In this document: piece after piece, positions 43,657 to 53,400 of the stretch
Layout of the letters: every line of letters begins with the position of its first letter
Numbering within the stretch: the stretch's first letter is position 1
Assembly (NCBI GenBank): GCA_963775825.1
Contig: CAVZKY010000083.1
Coordinates: 16,595 to 80,594, forward strand
From: Bog-532 sp963775825
GTDB taxonomy: Bacteria > Actinomycetota > Actinomycetes > Streptosporangiales > Streptosporangiaceae
Direction: 5' to 3'
Length of the DNA: 64,000 nt
Notes under the pieces: generated by a model
What the model was told of the DNA's origin: nothing
Databases searched by the model: none
Seen by the model: the letters and a program-made list of their open reading frames with translations, nothing else
Program-made: the position numbers and the translations under genes

Positions 43657-44658
43657 ATGTCGCGGCGGAAGACCGAGCGGCTGCTGAGCCTGGTGGTCTG
43701 CCTGCTGTCCACCCGGCGCTACCTCACCGCTGAGCAGATCCGGCAGGCTGTGGCCGGCTACCCGGAGCAGTCGGAGGCCTTCAAGCGGATGTTCGAGCGG
43801 GACAAGGAGGAGCTCCGCGAGCTTGGCATCCCGCTGGAGACAGGCTCGCTCAGCCCGACGGACGGCGAGGACATCGGCTACCGGGTCGAGCGGCAGGCCT
43901 ATGAGCTGCCCGAGCTGCGGCTGGAGCCGGACGAGGCGGCCGTGCTAGGGCTGGCCGCCCGGGTGTGGCGGTCGGCGGAGCTGGCTGGCGCGGCGGCCGG
44001 TGCCCTGCTCAAGCTGCGCGCGGCGGGCATCGACACCGACGAGCCGGGGGCCGACACCGACGTGCGGCAGGGCATCGAGCCGCGGCTGGCCACCACCGAG
44101 CCGGCGTTCGGGCCGCTATGGCAGGCCGTCCGTGACCGCCGGCCGGTGACGTTCGCTTACCGCGCCGCCGGGCGCAGCCAGCCGCAGACCCGCGAACTGG
44201 AGCCGTGGGGCGTGGTCAACCGGCACGGCCGTTGGTACGTGGCGGGCCGGGACCGTGGCCGGGACGCCGTGCGGGTGTTCCGGCTGAGCCGGATCGAGGG
44301 CGACGTCCGCTTTTCCGGGCCCGCAGGCAGCGTCACCGTGCCCCCCGGCGCTGACGTGCGCGAGGTGGTCCGGACCTGGGACTCCGCGCCGGCGCAGGAG
44401 CACACGGCCGTGCTGCGGATCCGCCCGGGCGCCGGTTATGGCCTGCGCCGGTACGCCACAGCCGGGCCGGGCCGGCCGGACGCGCCGGGCGACGCAGATT
44501 CCAGCTCGATAGACCCGTGGGACACGCTGACCGTGCCGTACTCGGACACTGGCAGGTTCGCGGACCACGTCGCCTCCTTCGGGGCCGACGTGGTGGTTGC
44601 CGATCCGCCCGACCTGCGGGACGCCGTGATCCGGCGGCTCAAGGGAGTGCTGGCGTGA
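43657..44658 (+). CDS. pafB: PafB, WYL-domain transcriptional activator subunit
   Basis: 333 residues. The N-terminal winged helix (MSRRKTERLLSLVVCLLSTRRYLTAEQIRQ) is followed by the WYL domain with PVTFAYRAAG and HGRWYVAGRDRGRDAVRVFRLSRI, and a C-terminal WCX domain. PafB and PafC form a complex that activates DNA-damage genes in mycobacteria and are encoded beside pafA in most actinomycetes. The stop overlaps the pafC start (GTGA). Confidence 0.94.
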   Translation: MSRRKTERLLSLVVCLLSTRRYLTAEQIRQAVAGYPEQSEAFKRMFERDKEELRELGIPLETGSLSPTDGEDIGYRVERQAYELPELRLEPDEAAVLGLAARVWRSAELAGAAAGALLKLRAAGIDTDEPGADTDVRQGIEPRLATTEPAFGPLWQAVRDRRPVTFAYRAAGRSQPQTRELEPWGVVNRHGRWYVAGRDRGRDAVRVFRLSRIEGDVRFSGPAGSVTVPPGADVREVVRTWDSAPAQEHTAVLRIRPGAGYGLRRYATAGPGRPDAPGDADSSSIDPWDTLTVPYSDTGRFADHVASFGADVVVADPPDLRDAVIRRLKGVLA

Positions 44659-45677
44659 GGCCCCGCGACAAGGCCTCCGCGACGGCCGGTGCCGGGACGG
44701 GCCGGGCCCGCGGGCAGGCCGCCACCTCGGCGGAACGGCTGCAGCGGCTGCTGGCCCTGGTGCCCTACGTGGTCAGCCGCAAAGCCGTCGGGCTGGCCGA
44801 CACCGCGGTCGCGTTCGGGCTGAGTGAGCGCGAGCTCGTCGATGACCTCAACCTGCTGTGGTGCGTGGAACTGCGCGACCCCGACCCGTACTGCCCCATC
44901 GACCTGTCGTACGAGGGCGGGGAGATCGTGGTCAGCCAGGCGGAGTCGATCGGGCGCCCGCTGCGGCTGGCCGTCGACGAGGCCAGCGCGCTGCTCGTCG
45001 CGCTCCGGATGCTCGCGGACGTGCCCGGGCTGGAGGACCGGTCCGCGCTCAGCCGGCTGATCGCCAAGCTGGAGACAGCGGCGGGGGCGGCGGCCGGACC
45101 CAGCGCCCAGGTGGCCGTGCAGGTCGACAAGCCCACCGGCGACGCCGCGATCGCGCGGATCAGGGCGGCCCTCACGCGCAGGCGGCGGGTCCACCTGAGC
45201 TACTACGTGCCGGGCCGGGACGAGGCCACCGAACGTGACGTCGACCCGATGCGGCTGCTGGTCGTCGATGGCCGGGCCTACCTGGAAGGCTGGTGCCGCC
45301 GCGCCGAGGGGGTCCGGCTTTTCCGGTTGGACCGGATCCTGGGTATCGAGGTGCTGGACGTCCCGGCCTCGGTCCCCGAGGAGGCGCAGCCCGTAGATGT
45401 CGACCAGGGACTGTTCCGGCCGTCCGCCGACGACGTGCACGTCACGCTGGAAGTGTCGGCCGCCGGGAGGTGGGTGGCGGAGTACTACCCGTGCGAGTCG
45501 GCCGAGGAACTTCCCGACGGGTGGCTGCGTATCCGGCTGCGGACCCCGGATACCCGGTGGGTGCGGCGGCTGGCGCTGCGGCTGGGTGAGGACGGCCGGA
45601 TCATCGCCCCGGAAGAGCTGCGCGCCCAGATCCGTGACGACGCCACGGCCGCGCTGTCCGCCTACGCGAACGGCTGA
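44655..45677 (+). CDS. pafC: PafC, WYL-domain transcriptional activator subunit
   Basis: 340 residues from GTG 44655, set by the GTGA overlap with pafB; a longer open frame reaches 44517 but would run inside pafB. N-terminal winged helix (AERLQRLLALVPYVVSR, VAFGLSERELVDDLNLLWC), WYL domain (VHLSYYVPGRDEATERDVDP, GRAYLEGWCRRAEGVRLFRL) and WCX domain. Works with PafB. Its 3' end overlaps a convergent hypothetical gene by 16 bases. Confidence 0.94.
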   Translation: MRPRDKASATAGAGTGRARGQAATSAERLQRLLALVPYVVSRKAVGLADTAVAFGLSERELVDDLNLLWCVELRDPDPYCPIDLSYEGGEIVVSQAESIGRPLRLAVDEASALLVALRMLADVPGLEDRSALSRLIAKLETAAGAAAGPSAQVAVQVDKPTGDAAIARIRAALTRRRRVHLSYYVPGRDEATERDVDPMRLLVVDGRAYLEGWCRRAEGVRLFRLDRILGIEVLDVPASVPEEAQPVDVDQGLFRPSADDVHVTLEVSAAGRWVAEYYPCESAEELPDGWLRIRLRTPDTRWVRRLALRLGEDGRIIAPEELRAQIRDDATAALSAYANG

Positions 45678-46120
45678 CGCCCGCCGGGGCCACCGGGGCC
45701 ACCGGGGCCACCGGGGCCACCGGTGCCGCCGAGGCCACCCGCCGCACCGGCCCGGTCCGGGCCGGCAGGCCCGCTGGTTAAGCCCCGAGGCTGATCCAGG
45801 TCGTCCAGGTCAGTCCAGATGGCCTCGGCCGCGCCGGGTGGATCGGTGACGGAATGTGAGCGATACCGGTGCCACAGAAAACGCCAGCCGGTCGACGTGG
45901 ATACCGCCCACACTGAGACGCCACGTACCTCGAGGTACGGAAGGTACGGGCGCCTGTCCTGCCAGTGCAGCGCGCACTCGGCCTCGGCGCCGTGCGCGTG
46001 GATGAGGATCCGCCCTAGCCGCCGCAGGTACTGGGCCTGCTGCCGCCTGGCCGGGTCCAGCCTGGCCGGCCCGGGGCCGTCCCGCCGTGGTCGCAACGCG
46101 CCTCCCGGACCGAAGTGCAC
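45662..46120 (-). CDS. Hypothetical protein with Gly-Gly-Pro repeat tail
   Basis: 152 residues. The central ~75 (RRLGRILIHAHGAEAECALH to HSVTDPPGAAEAIWTDLDD) look like the small actinomycete proteins of unknown function with a conserved Trp-rich strand (GWRFLWHRYR). The C-terminus is a GGPGGPGG tail from nine-base repeats GGGGCCACC at about 45685-45725. Start codon not certain: other starts upstream of the core would shorten it. Convergent with pafC, divergent from tatA. Confidence 0.6.
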   Translation of the reverse strand: MHFGPGGALRPRRDGPGPARLDPARRQQAQYLRRLGRILIHAHGAEAECALHWQDRRPYLPYLEVRGVSVWAVSTSTGWRFLWHRYRSHSVTDPPGAAEAIWTDLDDLDQPRGLTSGPAGPDRAGAAGGLGGTGGPGGPGGPGGPGGRQPFA

Positions 46121-46315
46121 AGAAAGAATCGATCACCTCCATACAGCGTCGCGCCCGGCACGGATGTCACTGCAGTGTCGGCACCGGAATATTCGCCATT
46201 CCGCACACGGCGCGGCCTCCGCGGTGGTCTCCCGGTGGCGGGGTCGCGACGTGTACACTCGGCCGTGAAAAGCCCTGACCGCGGGGGGGCTCCATCCCCG
46301 CCAAAGAGGACGGAA

Positions 46316-46729
46316 ATGATAGGCGACCTTTTTGACAGTCCGTGGAAGATCCTGATTGTCGCCGTCGTGCTCATCGTGCTCTTCGGGTCCAAGAAACTCC
46401 CGGTCGCGGCCAGGTCGCTCGGCCGGTCGATGCGGATCCTCAAGTCCGAGGTCTCTGGTCTGCACGACGACGACGAAGCCGACCAGCAGGCCGCGAACGA
46501 CGCCTACGAAGCCAACCGCCAGGCCGCAGGGCCGCAGCAGATCGCCGCGACCGCTGCGGTGCCGGCGTCGGCGCCAGTTGCCGTGGACCAGTCCCTGAGC
46601 GCGCAGCAGGCAGCCGGCGCCCAGTCGCAGATCGACAGCCTGCAGCAGCAGATCCGGGAGCTGAAAGACCTGAAGGAGTCTTCGGCCAAGCAGACGGCTT
46701 CAGTTCCGGCGGACCAGAAGCCCTTCTGA
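46316..46729 (+). CDS. tatA: Sec-independent translocase subunit TatA
   Basis: 137 residues from ATG 46316 with AAGAGGACGG upstream. One N-terminal membrane helix (about 9-25, WKILIVAVVLIVLFG), the hinge SKKLPVAARSLGRS and an amphipathic helix, then a long Gln/Ala-rich tail ending in a coiled-coil-like stretch (QSQIDSLQQQIRELKDLKE). TatA oligomers form the pore for folded Tat substrates with TatC, which is next. A longer in-frame extension to 46115 is not family-like. Confidence 0.94.
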   Translation: MIGDLFDSPWKILIVAVVLIVLFGSKKLPVAARSLGRSMRILKSEVSGLHDDDEADQQAANDAYEANRQAAGPQQIAATAAVPASAPVAVDQSLSAQQAAGAQSQIDSLQQQIRELKDLKESSAKQTASVPADQKPF

Positions 46730-46754
46730 GCCGGGCACACGTCGGGGACCGGAA

Positions 46755-47642
46755 ATGCCAAAGCTGGCTGACACGGTGACGGGAGCACGCGTCGTCGGCG
46801 GTCGCTTGCTCGAGGCCTCCAGGAAGGATCCTGAGGGCCGGATGCCGCTTATGGAGCACATCCGTGAGCTGCGCAACCGCCTGGTCAAGGCGGCTCTCGC
46901 CGTCCTCCTGGGCATGGTCGTCGGGGTGATCTTCTTTCACCCGATCTGGAGCTTCATCATTCGCCCGTTCGTCCGGGCTGAAACCCATGCCCAGCTCGTC
47001 GTTAACGGCGTGTTCGACCCGTTCATGCTGCGCGTCAAGGTCGCGTTCTTCGTCGGCCTGATCATCTCCTCGCCGGTCTGGCTCTACCAGATCTGGGCCT
47101 TCATCGCGCCCGGCCTGTACCGGCGGGAGAAGCGGTGGGCTTATCTGTTCGTGGGCGTCGCAGCACCGCTTTTCGCCGCCGGGGCCGTGCTGGCTTACGA
47201 AGTCATGAGCCGGGGCCTGCACTACCTGCTCGGCATGACGCCGCACGGCGTGCTCAACCTGCCCACCGTCAACACCTACCTGAGCTACTTCCAGGCCATG
47301 ATCCTGGGCTTCGGCCTGGCCTTCGAACTGCCGCTCGCGCTGGTGCTGCTCAACCTGGCGCACGTCCTGACCCACGAGCGCTTCCGCAAGTGGCGGCGGC
47401 TGATGCTCTTCGCCGCGTTCGTGTTTGCCGGGATCGCCAACCCCAGCCCGGACCCGATCAGCATGCTGTTGCTGGCCATCCCCTGCGTCATCCTGGTGGA
47501 GGTGGCCGAGGTGATCATCTGGGCCAACGACCGCCGCCGCGCCCGCATCCCGGACCCGTACGAGGGCCTGGACGACGGCGAGATTTCCCCCCTGGAAATG
47601 AGCGAAAACGCCTCCGCTCCTCCCGACCACACCCTCAACTAA
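46755..47642 (+). CDS. tatC: Sec-independent translocase subunit TatC
   Basis: 295 residues with six membrane helices. Family landmarks: MEHIRELRNRLVKAALAV at the start of helix 1, the acidic FDPF loop, SSPVWLYQIWAFIAPGLY, and NPSPDPISMLLLAIP late. TatC recognises twin-arginine signal peptides. About 30 residues precede the usual N-terminus; ATG 46842 is an alternative start but GGGGACCGG precedes ATG 46755. Follows tatA by 25 bases; the pafBC-tatAC-helY order is conserved. Confidence 0.95.
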   Translation: MPKLADTVTGARVVGGRLLEASRKDPEGRMPLMEHIRELRNRLVKAALAVLLGMVVGVIFFHPIWSFIIRPFVRAETHAQLVVNGVFDPFMLRVKVAFFVGLIISSPVWLYQIWAFIAPGLYRREKRWAYLFVGVAAPLFAAGAVLAYEVMSRGLHYLLGMTPHGVLNLPTVNTYLSYFQAMILGFGLAFELPLALVLLNLAHVLTHERFRKWRRLMLFAAFVFAGIANPSPDPISMLLLAIPCVILVEVAEVIIWANDRRRARIPDPYEGLDDGEISPLEMSENASAPPDHTLN

Positions 47643-47653
47643 CCAGTACCGCA

Positions 47654-47920
47654 GGCGGGCTACGGCGCGACGTTCGTGACCGGTCTAACGACCCCGGGCC
47701 GAAGGCCCGGGTGAGTGGCCGGTGCTGTCGGCGAGCACGTGCGCGGGCTACGGCGCGGCGCTCGTTACCGGCCCAGCGACCCCGGGCCGAAGGCCCGGGT
47801 GAGCGGCCGGTGCGTCGGCGGGTACCGAAGCGGGCTACGGACAGACGGACCGAGGTCCGACCGCCCAGCGAACCGGGCCTTCAGGCCCGGTGAGCGGCGG
47901 TGTTGTCGGCGAAGTACCAC
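47654..47920. repeat. Three imperfect ~90-base tandem repeats, each with a hairpin
   Basis: Units start GCGGGCTACGG and end near GTGTCGGCG-type sequence. Each holds a hairpin: CCCGGGCC-GAA-GGCCCGGG at 47693-47711 and at 47781-47799, and ACCGGGCCT-TC-AGGCCCGGT at 47872-47891. The hairpin is the best-kept part; the third copy has different but still paired bases. Just downstream of tatC, so they may end its transcript. Confidence 0.85.
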
Positions 47921-47933
47921 CACGGGGCGTCGC

Positions 47934-47970
47934 GGGGGGTTCCGGGGGGTCGCCCCCCGGGCCAGCACAG
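47934..47970 (+). repeat. Dispersed palindrome, copy 1
   Basis: CCGGGGGG-TCG-CCCCCCGG (47942-47960) followed by GCCAGCAC. The same hairpin with related flanks recurs at 58601-58632 and, inverted, at the right edge of the window. From here to 48401 there is no convincing gene; 47985-48130 has weak similarity to the same repeat. Confidence 0.75.
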
Positions 47971-48401
47971 TCGGCGATTTACCACCGCGCGGGCGCGAAG
48001 CGCAGGGGGGGTTCCGGGCGGTCGTCCCACTCCGAATGGCAAACAGCCAACCCAAGCCGACGCCTGGTGATCGAGTGGACCACCGAATTGTGACCCGAGC
48101 CCGCAACGAAGGGCAAACAGCAGTGGCACCGAGTTATCCGGGTTCGCTCCCATAGCGACAGGGATGCGGCCCTCCCGCCCACCCCCTGGCGCCCGCCCCC
48201 GCCGTACGGAACACCCACCACCGCACGCGGCCCGGCGCCAGGGCAACCCCGATTGGCGCCTTACGGGCACCGTTTCCTGGCAGCGCCTGACGGCGCAGGC
48301 GGGTGAGCTGGCCACCTACGTAAGGCGCGCGTGTGCCCTGGCGTTCGGGCGAATCGCGCGGGCGACCCGCCACGACGCCAGCAACACCCGGGACGGCGGG
48401 C

Positions 48402-50300
48402 TCAGCTTGGGCCGCGGGCCTGGAGCGCGGCGATGAGCGCCAGGCGAACCTGCTCGACAACCGCGGCGTGGCTGTCGGCCGGGAGGGCGGCCTCGGCGGC
48501 GGCGAGGTGGCTGGCGAGGCGCTCGTCGCGGAAGACGCCGGCGACCCAGCCGGAGAAGTCGTGGCGGGGGCAGTGGTAACGCAGCACGCCCGGGTCGCAA
48601 CGGCCGAGCTCGGCTTCCAGTTCGTCCAGGTTGGCGGCGACCGCCACGGTAACGGTGTCGGGTCCGGTCCGGAAGTAGAACCGGCGGGCGGGTTCGACGC
48701 CGGAATAGCCGTACTTGTGCGCGTGCCGCAGATGGGGTGTGGTCCGGGGCCCGAGGGTGAACGCCACCGCCCGGCCGGGGCGCTGCCGCCAGGCCAGCAC
48801 CGCGCGGCCGGCCGGCCGGCGAGCAGGCGGGCGATCTCGGCGCGGGGCATATCGGCCAACGCCGCGGTGATGTCGACGAACCGGCTGTCGGGCCGGGCGG
48901 AGCCGAGCGTGATGACGGCGTTGAGGGCGACCAGGGCGTCGGCCGACAGCTCCTCGGGCTGCCAGGTGACGAGCAGGTAGCCCTCGGCGGCGGGATCGAA
49001 CAGGCGGCGCGCGGTCACCTCCCGCCCGATGGGCCCATGGGCTTCGTCGACGACCACCCACTGCGGAATGCCGGTCGCGGCCCGGTGGGCTTCGACGGCG
49101 CTGGCCAGGTCCGCCGCGTAGGCCGCGCGGGCCGCAGCGCCGAGGCGGGACAGGTCGGTGACCACGCTGGCGTGGCCGTGCCGGAGCAGGCGCACGACCT
49201 CGCCGGGGTCCGCGAGGCGGCCCTCGTCGCCCCCGGTGATGATCACATCGCGTAGTTCGCCGAGCCCGTGATGGTCGCCTTCTGGGTCGAAGACGACCAG
49301 CGAGTAGCCGAGGCGGATCAGCTGCTCGCAGATGAGCCCGGCCAGGTAGGACTTGCCTCCCCCGGTGCCGCCGCAGACGGCGATGTTGAGCTGCGAGCCG
49401 GGCAACGTCACCGGCTCGCCGTCGTCGTCGGTGCCCAGCGTGACCTGCCAGCGGCGGGGATGCAGATGGGCCCGGCCGGCCAGCAGCGGTCCCAGCAGCA
49501 GGTCGGCCACCCCCTCGCCGTCCGGCTGCGCCAGCGTCATGTCGGCGTGCGCGCGGATGGCGTCGACCGCGTTGGCGACGGCCACCCCGACCTCGCAGGC
49601 GTCCAGCAGGCTGTGGTCATTGTTGGCGTCGCCGACGCCGATCGCGTTGTGCGGGGACAGACCCAGATCGCCGAGCGCCTCGCGCAGGCCGCTGCCCTTG
49701 GTCACCCCGGCTGGCAAGATCATCAGCTCGCCCCGGTTAGGGACGAGCCGGGAGTCCAGGCCGAGCTCGCGGACCACCTCCAGCGCGGCCGGCTCGTCGG
49801 CGGCGGCGCCGGCGACTATCACCCGCCCGCGGCGGTGGGCGATCCCGCGGCTGGACAGCGCCGCGCTCACCGCGCCGCGACCGGGTCAGCCAGCAGGCGG
49901 ACGCCACCGTGTGTGACCAGCACGGCGCCGTTCTCGGCGACGACCGCATCAACGTGCTCGTCGACCTCCGGGAACACGGCGCGCAGCTCGCTCATGATCC
50001 GCCCGGTGACCAGGATCACCCGGATCCCCCGGGCCGCGCCTCGGTGAGCGCGGCCAGCGTGGCGGGCGTGACCTGCCCATCAGCCAGGGTGCCGTCGAAG
50101 TCGAGGGCCACCGCCCGGAAGTAGCCGACCCCGCGATCCGCGATGCTCTCGACCAGCAGCCGGTCCGCCGGGCTGGCGCCGCCGAGCGCGAACACCTCGC
50201 TGCCGCCGCCGGCGTTGATCACCAGGGCGTCAAATCCGCCGGCCCGGATGATGCGCAACGTCTCCCGTGCCGCGTCCAGCTCTCGGCGCAATACCTCCAT
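48402..50300 (-). pseudogene. HAD phosphatase fused to HerA-like ATPase, broken by three frameshifts
   Basis: Reading leftward: an N-terminal segment like the PAS leader of histidine kinases (LRIIRAGGFDALVINAGGG), then a HAD domain starting VALDFDGTLADG. Its middle is in a second frame (RVILVTGRIMSELRAVFPEV) and its end in a third (LMILPAGVTKGSGL, VGDANNDHSLLD). A P-loop ATPase follows (AVCGGTGGGKSYLAGL; PQWVVVDEAHG), and the last ~130 residues change frame again. The slips map to 50026-50034, about 49868 and a GGCC repeat at 48806-48817. At 49870 the broken frames overlap as GTGA, so split translation is conceivable. Confidence 0.78.
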
Positions 50301-50402
50301 GCGCGGGCGGCGCCGCTGCGCGCGAACAGCTCCTCGCCGCGCCGGTGACCAGGGCGTCGGGTCCGCCGGCCGGATGGCCAGAACAGCACCTAGGCTGGGG
50401 GC

Positions 50403-53400
50403 ATGGCCCCTGCGCTCGACCGGGGAGACGACGTCTTTTCGGAACCTTCAGCGAGGACCCCCGCGCAGCGTTACGCGGAGTTCCGTGATCGGCAGGCCAA
50501 CCCGGAGCTCACCAGCTTCCGCGCGCTGTATGACTTTGACTTCGACGCCTTCCAGATTCGGGCCTGCACCGCGCTGAACGCGGGGCACGGGGTCCTGGTG
50601 GCCGCGCCCACCGGGTCGGGCAAGACCGTGGTCGGGGAGTTCGCCGTCCACCTGGCCCTGGAACGCGGCCTCAAGTGCTTTTACACCACGCCCATCAAGG
50701 CGCTGTCCAACCAGAAGTACGCCGACCTGGTACGCCGCTACGACAGCCGGACCGTCGGCCTCCTCACCGGGGACAACAGCGTCAACGGCGAGGCGCCGAT
50801 CGTGGTGATGACCACCGAGGTGCTGCGGAACATGCTCTACGCCGGGTCCGCCACCCTCGGCGGGCTCGGCTATGTGGTCCTCGACGAGGTGCACTACCTG
50901 GCCGACCGGTCCCGCGGCGCCGTCTGGGAAGAGGTCATCATCCACCTGCCGGAGTCGGTCCGGCTGGTGGCGCTGTCGGCCACGGTCAGCAACGCCGAAG
51001 AATTCGGTGATTGGCTGGACGACCTGCGCAGCGGCGTCACCGTCATCGTGGACGAGCACCGGCCCGTACCGCTATGGCAGCACATGATGCTCGGGAACCG
51101 GCTGTATGACCTGTTCACCGACCCGGCCGGGACCCGCGTCAATCCGGAGCTGATGCGGATGGCACAGCGGGACCGGTGGGCCCAGGCCCAGGTCCCGGTG
51201 ACCGGCCGGAGCCGCCCCGCCCGTGGCGGCCGCCGGGGTCATCCGGGCAGCCGGGCCGGCCGGGGCGGCCAGCCCGCCCAGCGATCGCCCCGGGGCCGGC
51301 CCCCGTACCGGCCGGACGTCATATCCCGGCTGGACGCGGCCGGCCTGCTGCCCGCCATCACCTTCATCTTCAGCCGGGCAGGGTGCGACGCGGCCGTGCA
51401 GCAGTGCCTGGCCGCCGGGCTGCGCCTCACCCAGCCAGATGAGGTAACCGTGATCACCGAGTTCGTCGAGCAGCGGACAGCCGACATCCCCGATGAGGAC
51501 CTGGCCGTGCTCGGCTACGGGGAATGGCTCACCGGCCTGCAGCGCGGTATCGCCGCCCATCATGCCGGGATGCTGCCCACCTTCAAGGAGGTCGTCGAGG
51601 AGCTGTTCTCCGCTGGCCTGGTCCGGGTGGTGTTCGCGACCGAGACACTGGCCCTGGGGATCAACATCCAGGCCCGGACCGTGGTCATCGAGAAGCTGGA
51701 CAAGTGGAACGGGGAGACGCACGCCGAGCTGACCCCCGGGGAGTACACGCAGCTCACCGGCCGGGCCGGGCGCCGCAGCATCGACGTTGAGGGGCACGCC
51801 GTGGTGCTGTGGCAGCCCGGCACCGACCCCGAAGCGGTCGGCGGCCTGGCCGGGACCCGGACCTACCCGCTGAACTCCAGCTTCCGGCCGTCCTACAACA
51901 TGGCGGTCAACCTGACCGGGCAGGTCGGCCGGGCCCGCGCCTCGGCCCTGCTGGAGTCGTCGTTCGCCCAGTTCCAGGCGGACCGCGGCGTGCTTGACCT
52001 GACCCGCCAGGTGCGCCGCAACAAGGAGACCATGGCCGAGCTGGCCGAGAAGATGACGTGCGACCGGGGAGATTTCACCGCGTACGCCGGGCTACGCCAG
52101 GAGCTGTCCGACCTGGAAGGCGACCTGTCCCGCCGCCGGGCCATAGCCCGCCGCACCGAGGCGGCCCGGTCGCTGGAGGTCCTCCGCCGCGGCGACATCA
52201 TCCGGGTGCCCGGCGGGCGCCGCGCCGGCATGGCCGTGGTCCTGGAACCGGGCCCGGGACCGTACCGCGGCGGCGACCGCGGCCCCGACCGGGGGCGCGG
52301 ACCGGACCGGGGGCGCGGACCGGACCGGGGGCGCGGACCGGACCGGGGGCGCGGACCGGACCGGGGGCGCGGGCAGGACCGGGGACGCGGTCCCGCACCG
52401 CGCGGCGAGCCCGACGCCGGGCGCGACGAGCGGGATGCTGAGCCGTACGGCCCTGGGCGGAGCGCGGACGCGTCCCGGATGGCCGCGATGAGCGGTCGCG
52501 GCCCGCTCGTGCTCACCGCCAACCGCCAGGTCAAGCAGCTGTCACTGGCCGACTTCCCGGTCCCGGTCGAGGCCGTGGACCGGATCCGGATCCCCGCCTC
52601 GTTCAGCGTGCGCTCGCCGCAGCATCGCCGGGACCTGGCCGCTTCGGTCCGCAACCGGCTGGCCGGGCGCGAGGTGGCCGGCCCGCAGCGGGTCGCCGAC
52701 TGGAACGATGGCGCCCCCCTGGACGATGACGACGGAGCCGTTGACGAGGAGGCCAGCAGACCTGGAGCCGGCGGCGGCCGTGGGGGGCGCCGGTCCCGGG
52801 CGGCCGGGTCACGCGGGGCCAGCGAACCGGATCAGGAGATCGCCGCGCTGCGGCGGCGGCTGCGGCGCCATCCCAGCCACGGCTGCCCCGACCGCGAGGA
52901 GCACGCACGGTACGCCCAGCGCTACGCGCGGCTGAAGCGGGAGGCCGAGGCCCTGGAGCGGAAGGTCGCGAGCCGGTCGCACGTGATCGCGCGCACCTTC
53001 GACCGGGTCTGCGCCGTGCTGGAACGCCTCGGCTATCTCAGCGGGGATACCGTCACGGCCGAAGGGCGGTTGCTGGGCGGGCTCTACACCGAGCTCGACC
53101 TGCTGGCCGCCGAATGCCTGCGCCGGGGGTACTGGAACGGCCTCGATACCCAGGAACTGGCCGCGTGCGTGTCGGCCCTGTCATTCGAGTCCCGCCAGAC
53201 CGATGATGCGGCCGCGCCCCGGCTGCCGTCGGCCAGGGTCCGGGACGTGCTCGGGCGGATGGTGCGGGCCTGGGCCCAGCTCGACGAGCTGGAAAAGGAC
53301 AGCGGGGTCTCGTTCCTGCGCGAGCCTGACCTGCGGTTCGCCTGGGCGGCCTTCCAGTGGGCGGGCGGGGCCCGGCTGGAGGACGTGCTCGAGTCAACCG

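Noticed and set aside
50016..50300. A separate small gene ahead of helY
   Set aside because: It is the first part of the frameshifted HAD-HerA gene: its end carries HAD motif I (DFDGT) and the domain continues in the next frame.
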